From Chelatococcus reniformis (GTDB lineage: Bacteria; Pseudomonadota; Alphaproteobacteria; Rhizobiales; Beijerinckiaceae): a stretch of DNA of 64,000 nt. The stretch is from NCBI RefSeq assembly GCF_014640075.1, contig NZ_BMGG01000002.1, positions 186,001 to 250,000 on the forward strand, in the 5' to 3' direction. Below are positions 28,401 through 36,468 of this stretch, in pieces (the stretch's first letter is position 1; every line of letters begins with the position of its first letter). A program made the position numbers and the translations under genes. The notes under the pieces were generated by a model that saw nothing but the letters and a program-made list of their open reading frames with translations, was not told the DNA's origin and ran no database searches.

Positions 28401-28763
28401 GCGGCGGCCTCGCTCCTGAGGGCGCTGGCCCAGGTCAATCCGGTGGGGGTCACCGACGTGGTACCGAACGCGTCGCTGCGCCAGCGCAACACCTATTTCA
28501 GCAGCAGCGACGCGGCCTTCCGCGACCGGGCTCAGGCGAGCGCCGAGTGGTTCCGCGTCAAGGACGGCTCGGTCGCCGCCGACGGCGGCTGGCGCATCTA
28601 TTCGAGCGGCCCGGGCCTCTACCTCAACCTCCTGATCGGCGATCTGCTCGGCCTGCGCCGCCGCAACGGCGCATGGCAGACCGTGCCGCGCCCGATGGCG
28701 CTCGCCGGCGCCGAGGTCGCCATGGTGGTGGAGGGCACGCCGCGTCAGTGGCGGGTGGGGTAG
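25446..28763 (+). CDS. GH94-like phosphorylase, probably 1,2-beta-oligoglucan phosphorylase type, 1105 aa
   Basis: Architecture of a GH94 glycoside phosphorylase: beta-sandwich N-terminal half with many Trp/Gly strands, then an (alpha/alpha)6 barrel from about residue 640. GEGDWNDSL puts the DWND motif, which holds the general acid in GH94, at residues 792-795; GREIGLMYTHAHLQF resembles the ENGGIFxH block. The length fits the about 1110-residue 1,2-beta-oligoglucan phosphorylases (Listeria and Lachnoclostridium) far better than cellobiose phosphorylases (about 800). These release glucose-1-phosphate from sophoro-oligosaccharides. No signal peptide, so cytoplasmic. 133 bp after pap. Alternative: another GH94/GH36-like activity. 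Confidence 0.75.
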   Translation: MTASPTARHLRRWSLPTEEGLGLARIQSASGLRAALLPNGALFALEHEGAAGRIMINQILGSPLDGPIGRILLRLGHDGGSPIEIVGPAATVEVGTAGNAIAWAGETAGVRHRVVLSLGEAEALWLWRVELANAGTEPISLDVLLLQDLGLGDRGFLMNNEAYASQYIDHCIEQHPSFGPVILNRQNLDQGGRHPWVAHGCLGGAVAYATDAAQVFGPGYRDAAAVALPAGAALPSARLQREVACPALQSAPLTLAPGAGGSVTFFGLFVPDHPGASGPGDLATIDAALATRPPAAPAIAMAPAARSIVQGVAPLATGPLPATAIEALYPERTAEEIVDGRLLSFFVRDGSLNRHVVLQAKEELVERRHGLILRTGRGVLPDDDILCATCWMHGVFAAQLTLGNTSFHKLFSVSRDPFNITRSSGLRIYVDQGAGWRLLAVPSAFEMSLSACRWIYETEAGRITIDAFAAVDGPGMRWRIEADVACRFLLVGALVMGERDLGQTAEITFDIAAGRIGFRPDSGSLWGNHYPHAAYVLAVDAPEAVAAMGATDLLFGRAGDFEAPFVAVETQPVTAFAFAITGDLSDAAAADAAADLFTGGFDEAAAQAAAAGHWSRFTGAAGLAGAPVYDDLGLVLPWLVQDAIVHVSVPHGLEQYTGAAWGTRDVCQGPIEMLLALGHDAAARAVMLKVFAEQYEGRGDWSQWFMLPPYSFIRDRSSHGDVIVWPLKMVCDYIEATGDVACLDEAVPWRRYDDAAASEPTDTLAGHIDVLLATVKARFLPGTHLIRLGEGDWNDSLQPADAALKEHMVSSWTVALLFQQVSRYAAILDGLGDPKAAGLAAMAETMRREFNELLMRDGVVAGYGIFGAPGTAPRLILHPSDDHTGVRYSLLPMVRAIAAGLFTPEQTEGHLDLIAAHLTFPDGVRLMDKPLPYHGGLETIFRRAESSAYFGREIGLMYTHAHLQFGQALAALVEAGVPGSPLAEQAAASLLRALAQVNPVGVTDVVPNASLRQRNTYFSSSDAAFRDRAQASAEWFRVKDGSVAADGGWRIYSSGPGLYLNLLIGDLLGLRRRNGAWQTVPRPMALAGAEVAMVVEGTPRQWRVG

Positions 28764-28859
28764 AGCGTTTTCGAGCGAAGTGGACGTCGGTTCGCGTGAA
28801 GAAAACGCGACAAATCAAATAGATAGAGCATTTCGGCGATTCGAAGAAACGCGGAAATG
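28761..28859 (+). repeat. 99-bp two-hairpin intergenic repeat, copy 2
   Basis: 95 of 99 bases match 15471-15569. GCGTTTTC (28765-28772) pairs with GAAAACGC (28801-28808); AGAGCATTTC (28825-28834) pairs perfectly with GAAATGCTCT (28853-28862). The first triplet is the TAG stop of the GH94-like gene, just as copy 1 begins with the rfbA stop. Confidence 0.85.
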
Positions 28860-28936
28860 CTCTGTAGGGCCGGGGCGGGCTGCGGCCCTCGGGTCGGAGT
28901 GGTCGCTTTCGCGCGGATCGAAGCGCAGCGTACCCC

Positions 28937-29434
28937 CTATGGGCCGATCACCTTTTGCGAGACGGCCGCCACGGTTCGCTCCGCGTAGCTCCGGGCCGTG
29001 CCCGGATCCGAGGCGAGGCATCGGACCGTCAGCAGGTCGCCGTCGCGAAGCACGACCGCGGTGGACGCGGCCGTGGACCCGATCGCGTAGCTGCTGATCC
29101 AGCCGACGGCGGGCGAGACCTCCAGCCGCGCCAACCTGCACGACGGGTTCTTCCCCCGGCACAGCTGTTCCAGCCGGGCGATCGGCGTCTGACCCGAGCG
29201 CACGCGCTGTTCCGTGCCGTCGTTCTGGCGGCCGATCTGGATGTCGACGACCGGGTGCCCCTTGCAGCCTGGACAGCTCAGCGTCACGCGCCTGGCATCG
29301 GCCCTGTGACTGAAGCCGGCTCCAAGCGCGGTACGGACGTCGGTCGCGACGGCCGACAGATTCCGCACGGCAAAGCCCTCGGCATGGACTGCGGTGGCTG
29401 CGAAGGCTGCAACGCTCGCGATCAGCAGGCGCAT
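28937..29434 (-). CDS. Secreted hypothetical protein, 165 aa
   Basis: Clear signal peptide MRLLIASVAAFAATAVHA with cleavage before EGFAVRN. The mature part contains a CPGC pair (SCPGCKGHP), a second pair LCRGKNPSC and one late Cys (VRCLAS), so disulphides or metal binding in the periplasm are plausible. GISSYAIGS-like and LRDGDLLTVRC segments give no family match from memory. A GGGAGGCGGGAG ribosome site precedes the ATG. Convergent with the GH94-like gene and upstream of nothing obvious. Confidence 0.65.
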   Translation of the reverse strand: MRLLIASVAAFAATAVHAEGFAVRNLSAVATDVRTALGAGFSHRADARRVTLSCPGCKGHPVVDIQIGRQNDGTEQRVRSGQTPIARLEQLCRGKNPSCRLARLEVSPAVGWISSYAIGSTAASTAVVLRDGDLLTVRCLASDPGTARSYAERTVAAVSQKVIGP

Positions 29435-29700
29435 CCGCTGTCTCCCGCCTCGCGCAACATCGTCGGGGCGACCCGCCGGCCGTGTGCTCTTCTATTGAGA
29501 GGGCTTCCAGGGCTCAAGCGACGCAACCCTCCGCAGTGTCGATGTGGCATTACCGGTCGCGGGCCACTCCGGCGGCCGATCGTCCGGATGGGCGCAGGCA
29601 TGGTCGAATGGCGGCCGGAGTATGTATTTTCGGTTGAGCCGCATGAGATAGACGGGCCGACGCGCCACTCGGCTCGCCCGCTCCGGCAACACCGGCTTCC

Positions 29701-31875
29701 TCAGCCGACCGGCACCTCGACGCGCGCCCGCAACTGGCCCTCCGGCGCCGCCGAGGGGCCGACGACGACCTCCAGCCGGCTGGGACTCACGTAGGGCTCG
29801 TCGCCGCAGCAGCCCGTGAGGGCCCGCCGGCTGGTGCGGAAGGTGACCGTGGTCGACGCGCCCGCCGGCACCTCCACCCCGGCGAAATCCCTGAGCGCCA
29901 GCAGAGGCCTGGCTGTCCCTTGCACGCGCACGTGGGCGAACACGAGCACCGTCTCGCGCGCCGGGCGGGCGCCGTCGTTGCTGACGCCGACCTCGACCTC
30001 GACCGGATCATCCGGCGACCGGCCATGGGCGGCGACGCTGAGCCCGTGGTAGCGCACGCGTCCGTAGGAGAGGCCGTGACCGAACGGGAACTGCGGTTCG
30101 ATCGCAAGGTCCGCATAGCCCACGGTGTAGCGGTTGCCGGCCTCGTGCGGCCGGCCGGTGGCGGGGTGGGCATAGTGCACCGGGATCTGGCCGACCGCCC
30201 GCGGCCAGGCCACAGGCAGCTTGCCGCTGGGACCGGCAGCGCCGGAAAGCAGGTCGGCCACCGCGTGGCCAGCCTCGCTGCCGAGGAACCAGGTGGCGAG
30301 CACGGCGCACGGCGCGGCGAACAGGGCCGGGGCCACCAGAGGGCGACCGGACGACAGCAACACCACCGTCGGCGTGCCGGTGGCGAGCACGGCGTCCAGC
30401 AAGGCCTGTTGGCCTGCGGGCAGCGACGGGTCGGCGCGGGCCGCCGCCTCCCCGCTCATGGCCGCGGTCTCCCCCAGGCACAGAATGACGGCCTGGGCGC
30501 CGCGGGCGGCTTCCACAGCCTCCGCCTCGAGCCGCGCCCGGTCGCCGACGCCGACGATCTCGACCTCAGCGTCTGGCCAGGCCGCGAGGATACCCTCGGC
30601 GAAGGTTACGACGGCGGACGGATCGCCGGTGCCCGCCCAAGGCCCGAGCATATCGGGCTTGGAGACGGCGAGGGGGCCGACGACGGCGATGCGGCGAAGG
30701 TCGGCCTGCAGCGGCAGCAAATCGCCCGGATTGGTCAGCAGCACGGCAGACCGGCGCGCCGCCTCGCGTGCGATCTGCCGGCGGCGGTCGATGTCGTCGG
30801 CGGAGGAGGGCGGGCAGGGGCGGGTGGGATCGTCGAACAGCCCAAGCCGCTCCTTCAGGCGCAGGATCCGCAGCACCGCCTCGTCCAGGTCCTCCATGGC
30901 AGCGGAGCCTTGGCTCAGCGCCCCGGGCAATCCCGACACGTAGAGGCCGGAGACCATGTCGATGTCGTTGCCGCTGGCGAGCGCCAGGGCAGCCGCCTCC
31001 GGCCCGGTCTCGGCGGCGCCGTGGGCGATCAGTTCGGCGACGGCGTTGTAGTCGCTGACGGTGATGCCCTCGAAGCCCCAACGATCACGCAATTCGCCCC
31101 GCAGCAGCGCCAGGTGGGCGGTCATCGGGATGCCGGCGACCGAGATGAACGCCGGCATCACGGCGGCGACGCCGGCTTCCACGGCGGCTCGGAACGGTGG
31201 CAGGTAGACGGTGCGCATGGCCGCGTCGGAAATGTCGGCGGCGTCGTAGTCACGGCCACCGGCGACGGCGCCATAGCCTGCGAAGTGCTTAGCCGTCGCG
31301 GCCAGAGTCCGAGGATCGCCGAGATCGCTTCCCTGGTAGCCGCGCACCTTGGCGCGGGCGACGCGCTCGGTGACCAGCGGGTCCTCGCCGCAGCTCTCGC
31401 TGATGCGGCCCCAGCGCGGATCGTGGGACACGTCGAGCATCGGCGCGAAGGTCAGGGCAATGGCGTCCTCCGCCGCTTCGCGCGCCGCCTCGACCGCCGT
31501 CTGCCGCCAGACCTCGTCGTCGAAGCTCGCCGCTTCCGCCAGCGGGATGGGGAATACCGTGCGGTGGCCGTGCAGCACATCGAGGCCGAAGATCAGGGGG
31601 ATGCCCAGCCGCGTCGTCTCGGTCGCAATCCTTTGTAGCGCCCGGGCGTCGTCACCCCAGATGTTGAGGACGCTGCCGACGCCGCCGCGGTCGAGGCCCT
31701 CGAGCCCATCCGGCGCGCCGGCCGGCCCGGTTATCACCGCGTCGGCGCTTACCATATTGAGCTGCCCTATCTTCTCTTCGACGGTCATGGCCGCGAGCAG
31801 CGCACGCGGCCGGTCTGCGGGCCGGTCGGACGCGGCGGGAGGGAACCGGGAGAAGAAGGACGCGAGTTTGGACAC
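29701..31875 (-). CDS. GH3 beta-glucosidase (BglX-like), 724 aa
   Basis: Three-domain GH3 enzyme. N-terminal barrel: MTVEEKIGQLNMV, FGLDVLHGHRTVFPIPLAEA, DPRWGRISESCGEDP, KHFAGYGAVAGGRDY; the nucleophile Asp lies in EGITVSDYNAVAEL. The alpha/beta sandwich contains AVVGPLAVSK and CLGETAAMSGE; a C-terminal fibronectin-III-like domain follows (FPFGHGLSYGRVRY onward). It lacks a signal peptide, so it probably acts inside the cell on imported disaccharides, for example sophorose. GTG 31875 preceded by GGAG is preferred over ATG 31920. Confidence 0.92.
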   Translation of the reverse strand: MSKLASFFSRFPPAASDRPADRPRALLAAMTVEEKIGQLNMVSADAVITGPAGAPDGLEGLDRGGVGSVLNIWGDDARALQRIATETTRLGIPLIFGLDVLHGHRTVFPIPLAEAASFDDEVWRQTAVEAAREAAEDAIALTFAPMLDVSHDPRWGRISESCGEDPLVTERVARAKVRGYQGSDLGDPRTLAATAKHFAGYGAVAGGRDYDAADISDAAMRTVYLPPFRAAVEAGVAAVMPAFISVAGIPMTAHLALLRGELRDRWGFEGITVSDYNAVAELIAHGAAETGPEAAALALASGNDIDMVSGLYVSGLPGALSQGSAAMEDLDEAVLRILRLKERLGLFDDPTRPCPPSSADDIDRRRQIAREAARRSAVLLTNPGDLLPLQADLRRIAVVGPLAVSKPDMLGPWAGTGDPSAVVTFAEGILAAWPDAEVEIVGVGDRARLEAEAVEAARGAQAVILCLGETAAMSGEAAARADPSLPAGQQALLDAVLATGTPTVVLLSSGRPLVAPALFAAPCAVLATWFLGSEAGHAVADLLSGAAGPSGKLPVAWPRAVGQIPVHYAHPATGRPHEAGNRYTVGYADLAIEPQFPFGHGLSYGRVRYHGLSVAAHGRSPDDPVEVEVGVSNDGARPARETVLVFAHVRVQGTARPLLALRDFAGVEVPAGASTTVTFRTSRRALTGCCGDEPYVSPSRLEVVVGPSAAPEGQLRARVEVPVG

Positions 31876-32145
31876 ACGAGGCTCCGGCGGCTCTGGACAG
31901 ATGACGATGGCCCCACGCATGAATGCGTTCGAGCCCGGAGTCTATCGCGCCTGCCCGGATCGGGCGAACCTTCGGGGGCCCGACCGGATCGGCCCGGAAG
32001 GCGATTTGAGTGTTGGAGGGAGACTGCGGTTGGCATGCCAAGGCGCGAAGGCCGGGATCGGTATGAAGATAGAGCTCCCTGACGGCGGTGGCGCCGCGCC
32101 CGCGGGCGCGCTGGCGGCCCGGTGCGTCCAGCGGATGAGGGTGGG

Positions 32146-33915
32146 ATGAGCGGCGCAAGCGGGCCCGAGGGCGCCGACCACGATTATTCGAACCGGCGGA
32201 TGGCCGCCGACGTCAACATGCTGCTGCGCGCGGCCATCGCCTCGCCGGAGCGCAATCAGCTCGGGTTGCTGCTGGCCGGCGTCGTCATCGTCGTCGCCGG
32301 CGTCGCCTACATGCAGATCGTGCTGAACGCCTGGAACCAGCCGTTCTACGACGCCCTGTCGGCCCGCAACTTCTCGGCTTTCATGCGTCAGCTCGGCGTC
32401 TTCGCGATCATCGCCAGCGTCCTGCTGTGCCTGGTCGTGGCACAGACCTGGTTGCAGGAGATGCTCAAGCTGGTGCTGCGCAAGCAGGCGACCCGCGACC
32501 TCTTGGACCAGTGGCTGGCCCCGGGCCGGGCCTTCCGCATCAGCCGGGCCGGCAACATCGGCGTCAACCCGGACCAGCGCCTGGCCGAGGATACGCGCCA
32601 TCTCACCGAGCTCTCGGCCCAGCTCGCCATCGGCCTGTTCCAGTCGACGCTGCTCCTGATCAGCTTCGTCGGCGTGCTGTGGGGACTGTCGAAGAGCGTG
32701 GTGTTCTCCTACAAGGGCACCGAATTCGCGATCCCGGGCTATATGGTGTGGTCGGCGCTGTTCTACGCCGGCACCGCGTCCTGGCTGAGCTGGCTGTTCG
32801 GCCGCCGCCTGATCGCCTACAACGGCCAGCGCTACGCGCGCGAGGCGGACCTGCGTGTCGCCATGGTGCGCGTCAATCAGCACGTGGACGCGGTGGCCCT
32901 CTACGGCGGCGAGGCGGATGAGCGCCGCCGGCTCGATGCGCCGCTCAACAATGTGCTCGGGGCCATGCGGCGCCTGGTCTCCGCGCTGGCGCGGCTTACC
33001 TGGGTGACATCGGGCTACGGCTGGTTCGCGCTGGTGGCGCCGATCATCGTCGCCGCACCCGCCTATTTCAGCGGCAAGCTCACCTTCGGCGCGCTGATGA
33101 TGGCGGTCGGAGCATTCAACCAGGTGCAGCAGGCGCTGCGCTGGTTCGTGGACAACTTCGCCGTCATTGCCGACTGGCAGGCGACGCTGTTCCGCGTCGT
33201 GTCGTTCCGCCAGGCGCTGCTGCGCATGGACGAGGCGCCCCCGACCAAGGGCGAGGAACAGATCCTGCGCGAGCTCAGCGGCAACGACACCCTGTCGTTC
33301 TCCGACCTTCAGATCGACTGTAACAGTCATCGCGCCGCGTTGAACAAGCCCGAGATCACCCTGCGCCCGGGCGACCACGTGCTCATCGCCGGCGAGCAGG
33401 GGGTCGGCAAGACCAGCCTGTTCCGCGCCATCGCCGGTCTCTGGGAGATTGGCCGCGGCACTATCCGCCTGCCGCCGCGCAGCGAGATCATGTTCATGCC
33501 GACGCTGCCCTACCTGCCGCCGGGCACGCTGCGCGAAACGCTGCTCTACCTTGCGCAGGAGCCGGCCCACGACGACAAGCTGAGGGCCGCGCTACTGCGC
33601 GTGAAGCTCGACCACCTCGCCGCCAACCTCGACCGCTACGGCGAATGGGACCGTGAGCTGCCGCACGACGAGCAGCAGCGCCTCGCCTTCGCCCGCGCGC
33701 TCATCCAGAAGCCGCGTTGGATCATCATCGACGAGGCGATCGAGCAGATCGACATCCGCTATCGCAACGACGTGGTCTCGATGTTCGAGGACGAGCTGAA
33801 CGATTCCGCCATCGTCAACATCACCACCCACGCCGAGCACCAGGACTTCTACGATCGCAAGTACCGGCTGGACCGGGTGAGGGAGGAGGCGGAGGAGCCG
33901 GCGGCGGTCGCCTGA
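32146..33915 (+). CDS. ABC transporter, fused permease and ATPase (SbmA/BacA/YddA group), 589 aa
   Basis: Half-transporter of the ABC_membrane_2 family. The N-terminal half has about six membrane segments (LLLAGVVIVVAGVAYMQIVL, FAIIASVLLCLVVAQTW, APIIVAAPAYF), with FYDALSARNFSAF and NPDQRLAEDTRHLTE characteristic of the group. The ATPase has Walker A GEQGVGKTSLF, but the signature is LPHDEQQRLAFAR instead of LSGGQ-like, and Walker B/D-loop is WIIIDEAIEQID. Substrate not predictable (relatives move peptides, cobalamin or very long chain acids). Divergent from the GH3 gene. Confidence 0.9.
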   Translation: MSGASGPEGADHDYSNRRMAADVNMLLRAAIASPERNQLGLLLAGVVIVVAGVAYMQIVLNAWNQPFYDALSARNFSAFMRQLGVFAIIASVLLCLVVAQTWLQEMLKLVLRKQATRDLLDQWLAPGRAFRISRAGNIGVNPDQRLAEDTRHLTELSAQLAIGLFQSTLLLISFVGVLWGLSKSVVFSYKGTEFAIPGYMVWSALFYAGTASWLSWLFGRRLIAYNGQRYAREADLRVAMVRVNQHVDAVALYGGEADERRRLDAPLNNVLGAMRRLVSALARLTWVTSGYGWFALVAPIIVAAPAYFSGKLTFGALMMAVGAFNQVQQALRWFVDNFAVIADWQATLFRVVSFRQALLRMDEAPPTKGEEQILRELSGNDTLSFSDLQIDCNSHRAALNKPEITLRPGDHVLIAGEQGVGKTSLFRAIAGLWEIGRGTIRLPPRSEIMFMPTLPYLPPGTLRETLLYLAQEPAHDDKLRAALLRVKLDHLAANLDRYGEWDRELPHDEQQRLAFARALIQKPRWIIIDEAIEQIDIRYRNDVVSMFEDELNDSAIVNITTHAEHQDFYDRKYRLDRVREEAEEPAAVA

Positions 33916-34003
33916 GCGGCAATCGCGCGGGTGGGTGGCGCGGGTGCCCGGACCGCCGGCTGACATCGCGCCGGCCGACGCCCACGGGGCGGACGATCGC
34001 CGC

Positions 34004-35074
34004 TCAGCTCGCCGTCTGTTCCAGCGCGGGATAATCATTGTAGCCCGTCTCGTCGGGCGTGTAGATCGTCTTGGCATTGACGGGGTTGAGCGGCGCGCCG
34101 TGGCGGAAGCGCTCGACGAGGTCGGGATTGGCGATGTAGAGCCGGCCGAAGGCGGCTGCGTCCGCTTCGCCGCGAACGATAGCCTGCTCCGCGGTCTCCT
34201 TCGTAAGGCCTTCGTTGACGATGAATGCGCCTTTGAACAGGTGCCGCACGAGCGGGCCGATCTGCTGCTCGCCGCGGTCGAGCTCCTCACGGGCGAAGAT
34301 GAAGGCGAGGCGACGCGCGTTGAGCTGCTCGGCGACGTAGGAGAACAGGGCGCGGGGATCGGAGTCGTGCATCGAATGCGAGCTCGACATCAGGTTCAGG
34401 TGGACGCCGATCCGGTCCGCCGGCCAGACCGTCAGCAGCGCGTCGATTGCTTCGAGGAGGAAGCGCGCCCGGTTCTCGGGTGCGCCACCGTAGCGATCGG
34501 TCCGCTTGTTCGATCCGTCGTGCAGGAACTGGTCGAAGAGGTAGCCGTTGGCCGCATGCAACTCGACGCCGTCGAAGCCGGCGCGCAGCGCGTGGACCGC
34601 TCCGACGCGGAAGTCCTCGACGATAGCGGGGATCTCCTCCGTTTCCAGGGCGCGCGGCACGGTATAGGGCCGCTGGGGCCGCAGCACGCTGACGTGACCG
34701 TCGAGCGCGATGGGGCTGGGAGCCACGGGCGGCTTGCCGTCATGAAAGATCGGATCCGACACACGCCCCACATGCCAGAGTTGCGACACGATCCGTCCGC
34801 CAGCAGCGTGGACGGCGGCGGTGACCTCCGACCAGCCGCTCACCTGCCGGTCGGACCACAGGCCCGGCGTGTTCGGATAGCCGACACCTTGCGGGCTGAC
34901 GGAGGTGGCCTCCGCCAGGATGAGACCGGCACCTGCCCGCTGGACATAGTGCTTCACGGTCATCGGGCCGGGGCTGCGCTCGTCGAAGGCGCGCATCCGG
35001 GTCAACGGCGCCATGACGATGCGGTTGGGCAAGCTCAAAGCGCCGATCTGGACCGGGTCGAACAGCGTGGGCAT
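34004..35074 (-). CDS. Alkene reductase, old yellow enzyme family, second copy, 356 aa
   Basis: FMN ene-reductase: LFDPVQIGALSLPNRIVMAP at the start, SQLWHVGRVSDP, the HAANGYLFDQFLHDGSNKR active-site block and FGRLYIANPDLVERF at the end. Its start lies 4 bp after the stop of the HxlR regulator, so the two form an operon under the operators at 35540-35588. Such pairs respond to quinones or other electrophiles in several bacteria; that role here is inferred. Confidence 0.94.
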   Translation of the reverse strand: MPTLFDPVQIGALSLPNRIVMAPLTRMRAFDERSPGPMTVKHYVQRAGAGLILAEATSVSPQGVGYPNTPGLWSDRQVSGWSEVTAAVHAAGGRIVSQLWHVGRVSDPIFHDGKPPVAPSPIALDGHVSVLRPQRPYTVPRALETEEIPAIVEDFRVGAVHALRAGFDGVELHAANGYLFDQFLHDGSNKRTDRYGGAPENRARFLLEAIDALLTVWPADRIGVHLNLMSSSHSMHDSDPRALFSYVAEQLNARRLAFIFAREELDRGEQQIGPLVRHLFKGAFIVNEGLTKETAEQAIVRGEADAAAFGRLYIANPDLVERFRHGAPLNPVNAKTIYTPDETGYNDYPALEQTAS

Positions 35075-35078
35075 CGAT

Positions 35079-35516
35079 CTACCTTTTTGCGGGAGGATGG
35101 TCTTTTCGCGGGGAGTGGTCCGGGGTCACGGCGATCCGCGGCCGGCCGGCTGATCTGTTGGGGGATGCGGCCGCGCCGTCGCGCGCAGCTGCCTCGGCCT
35201 GCGGCGCATGCAGGTTCCCCCACGCGATGAACGCGTCCAGGACGGCCTGGAAATCGCGCCCGGACGCGGTCAGCACGTATTCGCGCCGCTGCGGATGATC
35301 CCGGCACTCACGGCGCTCCAACAGGCCCTGCGCGACCAGCCAGTTGAGGCGCCGCGTCAGCGTGTTGGAGCCGATCCCGAGGCTCTTCTGAAACTCGTCG
35401 AAGCGCGTCCTGCCGCGCCGGGCATCGCGCAGGATCAAGATGCTCCACCACTCGCCCACCTTTTCCAGGCTGCGAGCGATCGGGCAGGACATCGATTGGA
35501 AGCTCTTGCGCTGCAT
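35079..35516 (-). CDS. HxlR-family transcriptional regulator, 145 aa
   Basis: Winged-helix regulator: CPIARSLEKVGEWWSILILR is the family signature, with RTRFDEFQKSLGIGSNTLTR as recognition region and CRDHPQRREYVLTASG as wing. Cys11 near the N-terminus is at the position used for redox sensing in YodB-type members. The last 40 residues are a disordered Arg/Pro/Ala tail. I choose ATG 35516, which fits the family N-terminus; ATG 35549 would put the start codon inside the first operator. Likely autoregulated. Confidence 0.9.
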   Translation of the reverse strand: MQRKSFQSMSCPIARSLEKVGEWWSILILRDARRGRTRFDEFQKSLGIGSNTLTRRLNWLVAQGLLERRECRDHPQRREYVLTASGRDFQAVLDAFIAWGNLHAPQAEAAARDGAAASPNRSAGRPRIAVTPDHSPRKDHPPAKR

Positions 35517-35539
35517 CGCATTGCATCCGGCGGCAGACC

Positions 35540-35588
35540 TAACTTCCATGATGGAAGTTACGAGTCAATCGCTTCCACGATGGAAGTG
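35540..35588. promoter_or_regulatory. Two operator palindromes upstream of hxlR
   Basis: Site 1 (35540-35560): arms TAACTTCCAT and ATGGAAGTTA around a single G, perfect over 10 bp. Site 2 (35572-35586): CTTCCA-CGA-TGGAAG. The shared core is CTTCCA-NGA-TGGAAG; centres are 29 bp apart, near three helical turns. The placement just upstream of hxlR fits binding of an HxlR dimer at each site. Confidence 0.75.
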
Positions 35589-35634
35589 ACCTGCACCGGC
35601 GAAGACCGCGCATCTTCGGGGCAATGGCTCGCGG

Positions 35635-36468
35635 TCACTCGAGCGCACAGGCGACGCGGAAGCCGGTGTAGATGAAACGGTGGCCGGCCGGCAGGCTGCT
35701 TCGGTAGGCGCTGCGAAGGTACTTGGGCGCGCTGCCCCATGAGCCGCCGCGGACCATGCGGCGGCGGCCGTCGCCATTGTCGCGCGCGCGGCCGTCGCCG
35801 GGATTGCCGGCGTTGGTGTCGCTCCAGCCATCGGCGCACCACTGCCAGACGTTGCCGTGCACGTTGTAAAGCCCCCACGGGTTGGGCGCGAAGGCGTCCG
35901 CCGCGACCGTGCCGGGCTCGCGGCTGTCGCGATAGGCCGCCGTTGCCGGCGAGATCGCCGGCCCCCACCAGAAAGCGGTCGTGGTGCCGGCGCGGGCGGC
36001 GTATTCCCACTCCGTCTCGCTGGGCAGCCGATAGGGCCGCCCGGTGTGCGCCGCGAGCCAGCCCACATAGGCCATGGCGTCGTGCCAATTCACGGCCACC
36101 ACCGGGTGATCGTCGCCCTGCGGGTAGCCCGGGGCCGCCCAGGTGGCGTGCGGATCGACCTCCCAGCCATCGTCGACCCAGCGGCGCGCGCCCGGCTCGA
36201 CGGCGTAGCCTGTACTCTCAACGAACACAGCGAACTCGCCGCGGGTCACCGCAAGCCGGCCGATGGCGAAGCGGCGGGCGATGGCGATCTCGATCGGCGG
36301 GCTCTCCGTGCCCGCCTTCCAAGGTTCGCGCTCGGGCTCGTCGGGCGGCGAGCCCAAAGTGAAGCGACCGGCCGGCAAGACCACCATCTGGGGACAGTGC
36401 GCGGCGTCCTGGTACCAGCCGGTCCGGCCACCGCCGGGCGGCGGATGGTGTCGGCTCGTGTGCATCAT
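35635..36468 (-). CDS. SUMF1/EgtB/PvdO (FGE-sulfatase fold) protein without the catalytic Cys pair, 277 aa
   Basis: The fold is clear: MVVLPAGRFTLGSPPDE, VTRGEFAVFVESTGY, PVVAVNWHDAMAYVGWLA, YRLPSETEWEYAARAG, GLYNVHGNVWQWCADGW (199-215), RGGSWGSAPKYLRSAYR and GFRVA. True formylglycine-generating enzymes have two cysteines after GGSW that bind copper; here the positions are Ser246 and Leu251, so it cannot be a standard FGE. No sulfatase is in the window. The start abuts the thiolase-like stop with no gap, indicating coupling. It lacks a signal peptide. Function unknown. Confidence 0.88.
   Translation of the reverse strand: MMHTSRHHPPPGGGRTGWYQDAAHCPQMVVLPAGRFTLGSPPDEPEREPWKAGTESPPIEIAIARRFAIGRLAVTRGEFAVFVESTGYAVEPGARRWVDDGWEVDPHATWAAPGYPQGDDHPVVAVNWHDAMAYVGWLAAHTGRPYRLPSETEWEYAARAGTTTAFWWGPAISPATAAYRDSREPGTVAADAFAPNPWGLYNVHGNVWQWCADGWSDTNAGNPGDGRARDNGDGRRRMVRGGSWGSAPKYLRSAYRSSLPAGHRFIYTGFRVACALE

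Noticed and set aside
29920-31638. 572-codon open frame on the plus strand
   Set aside because: Opposite the GH3 gene, low-complexity Gly/Arg/His composition.
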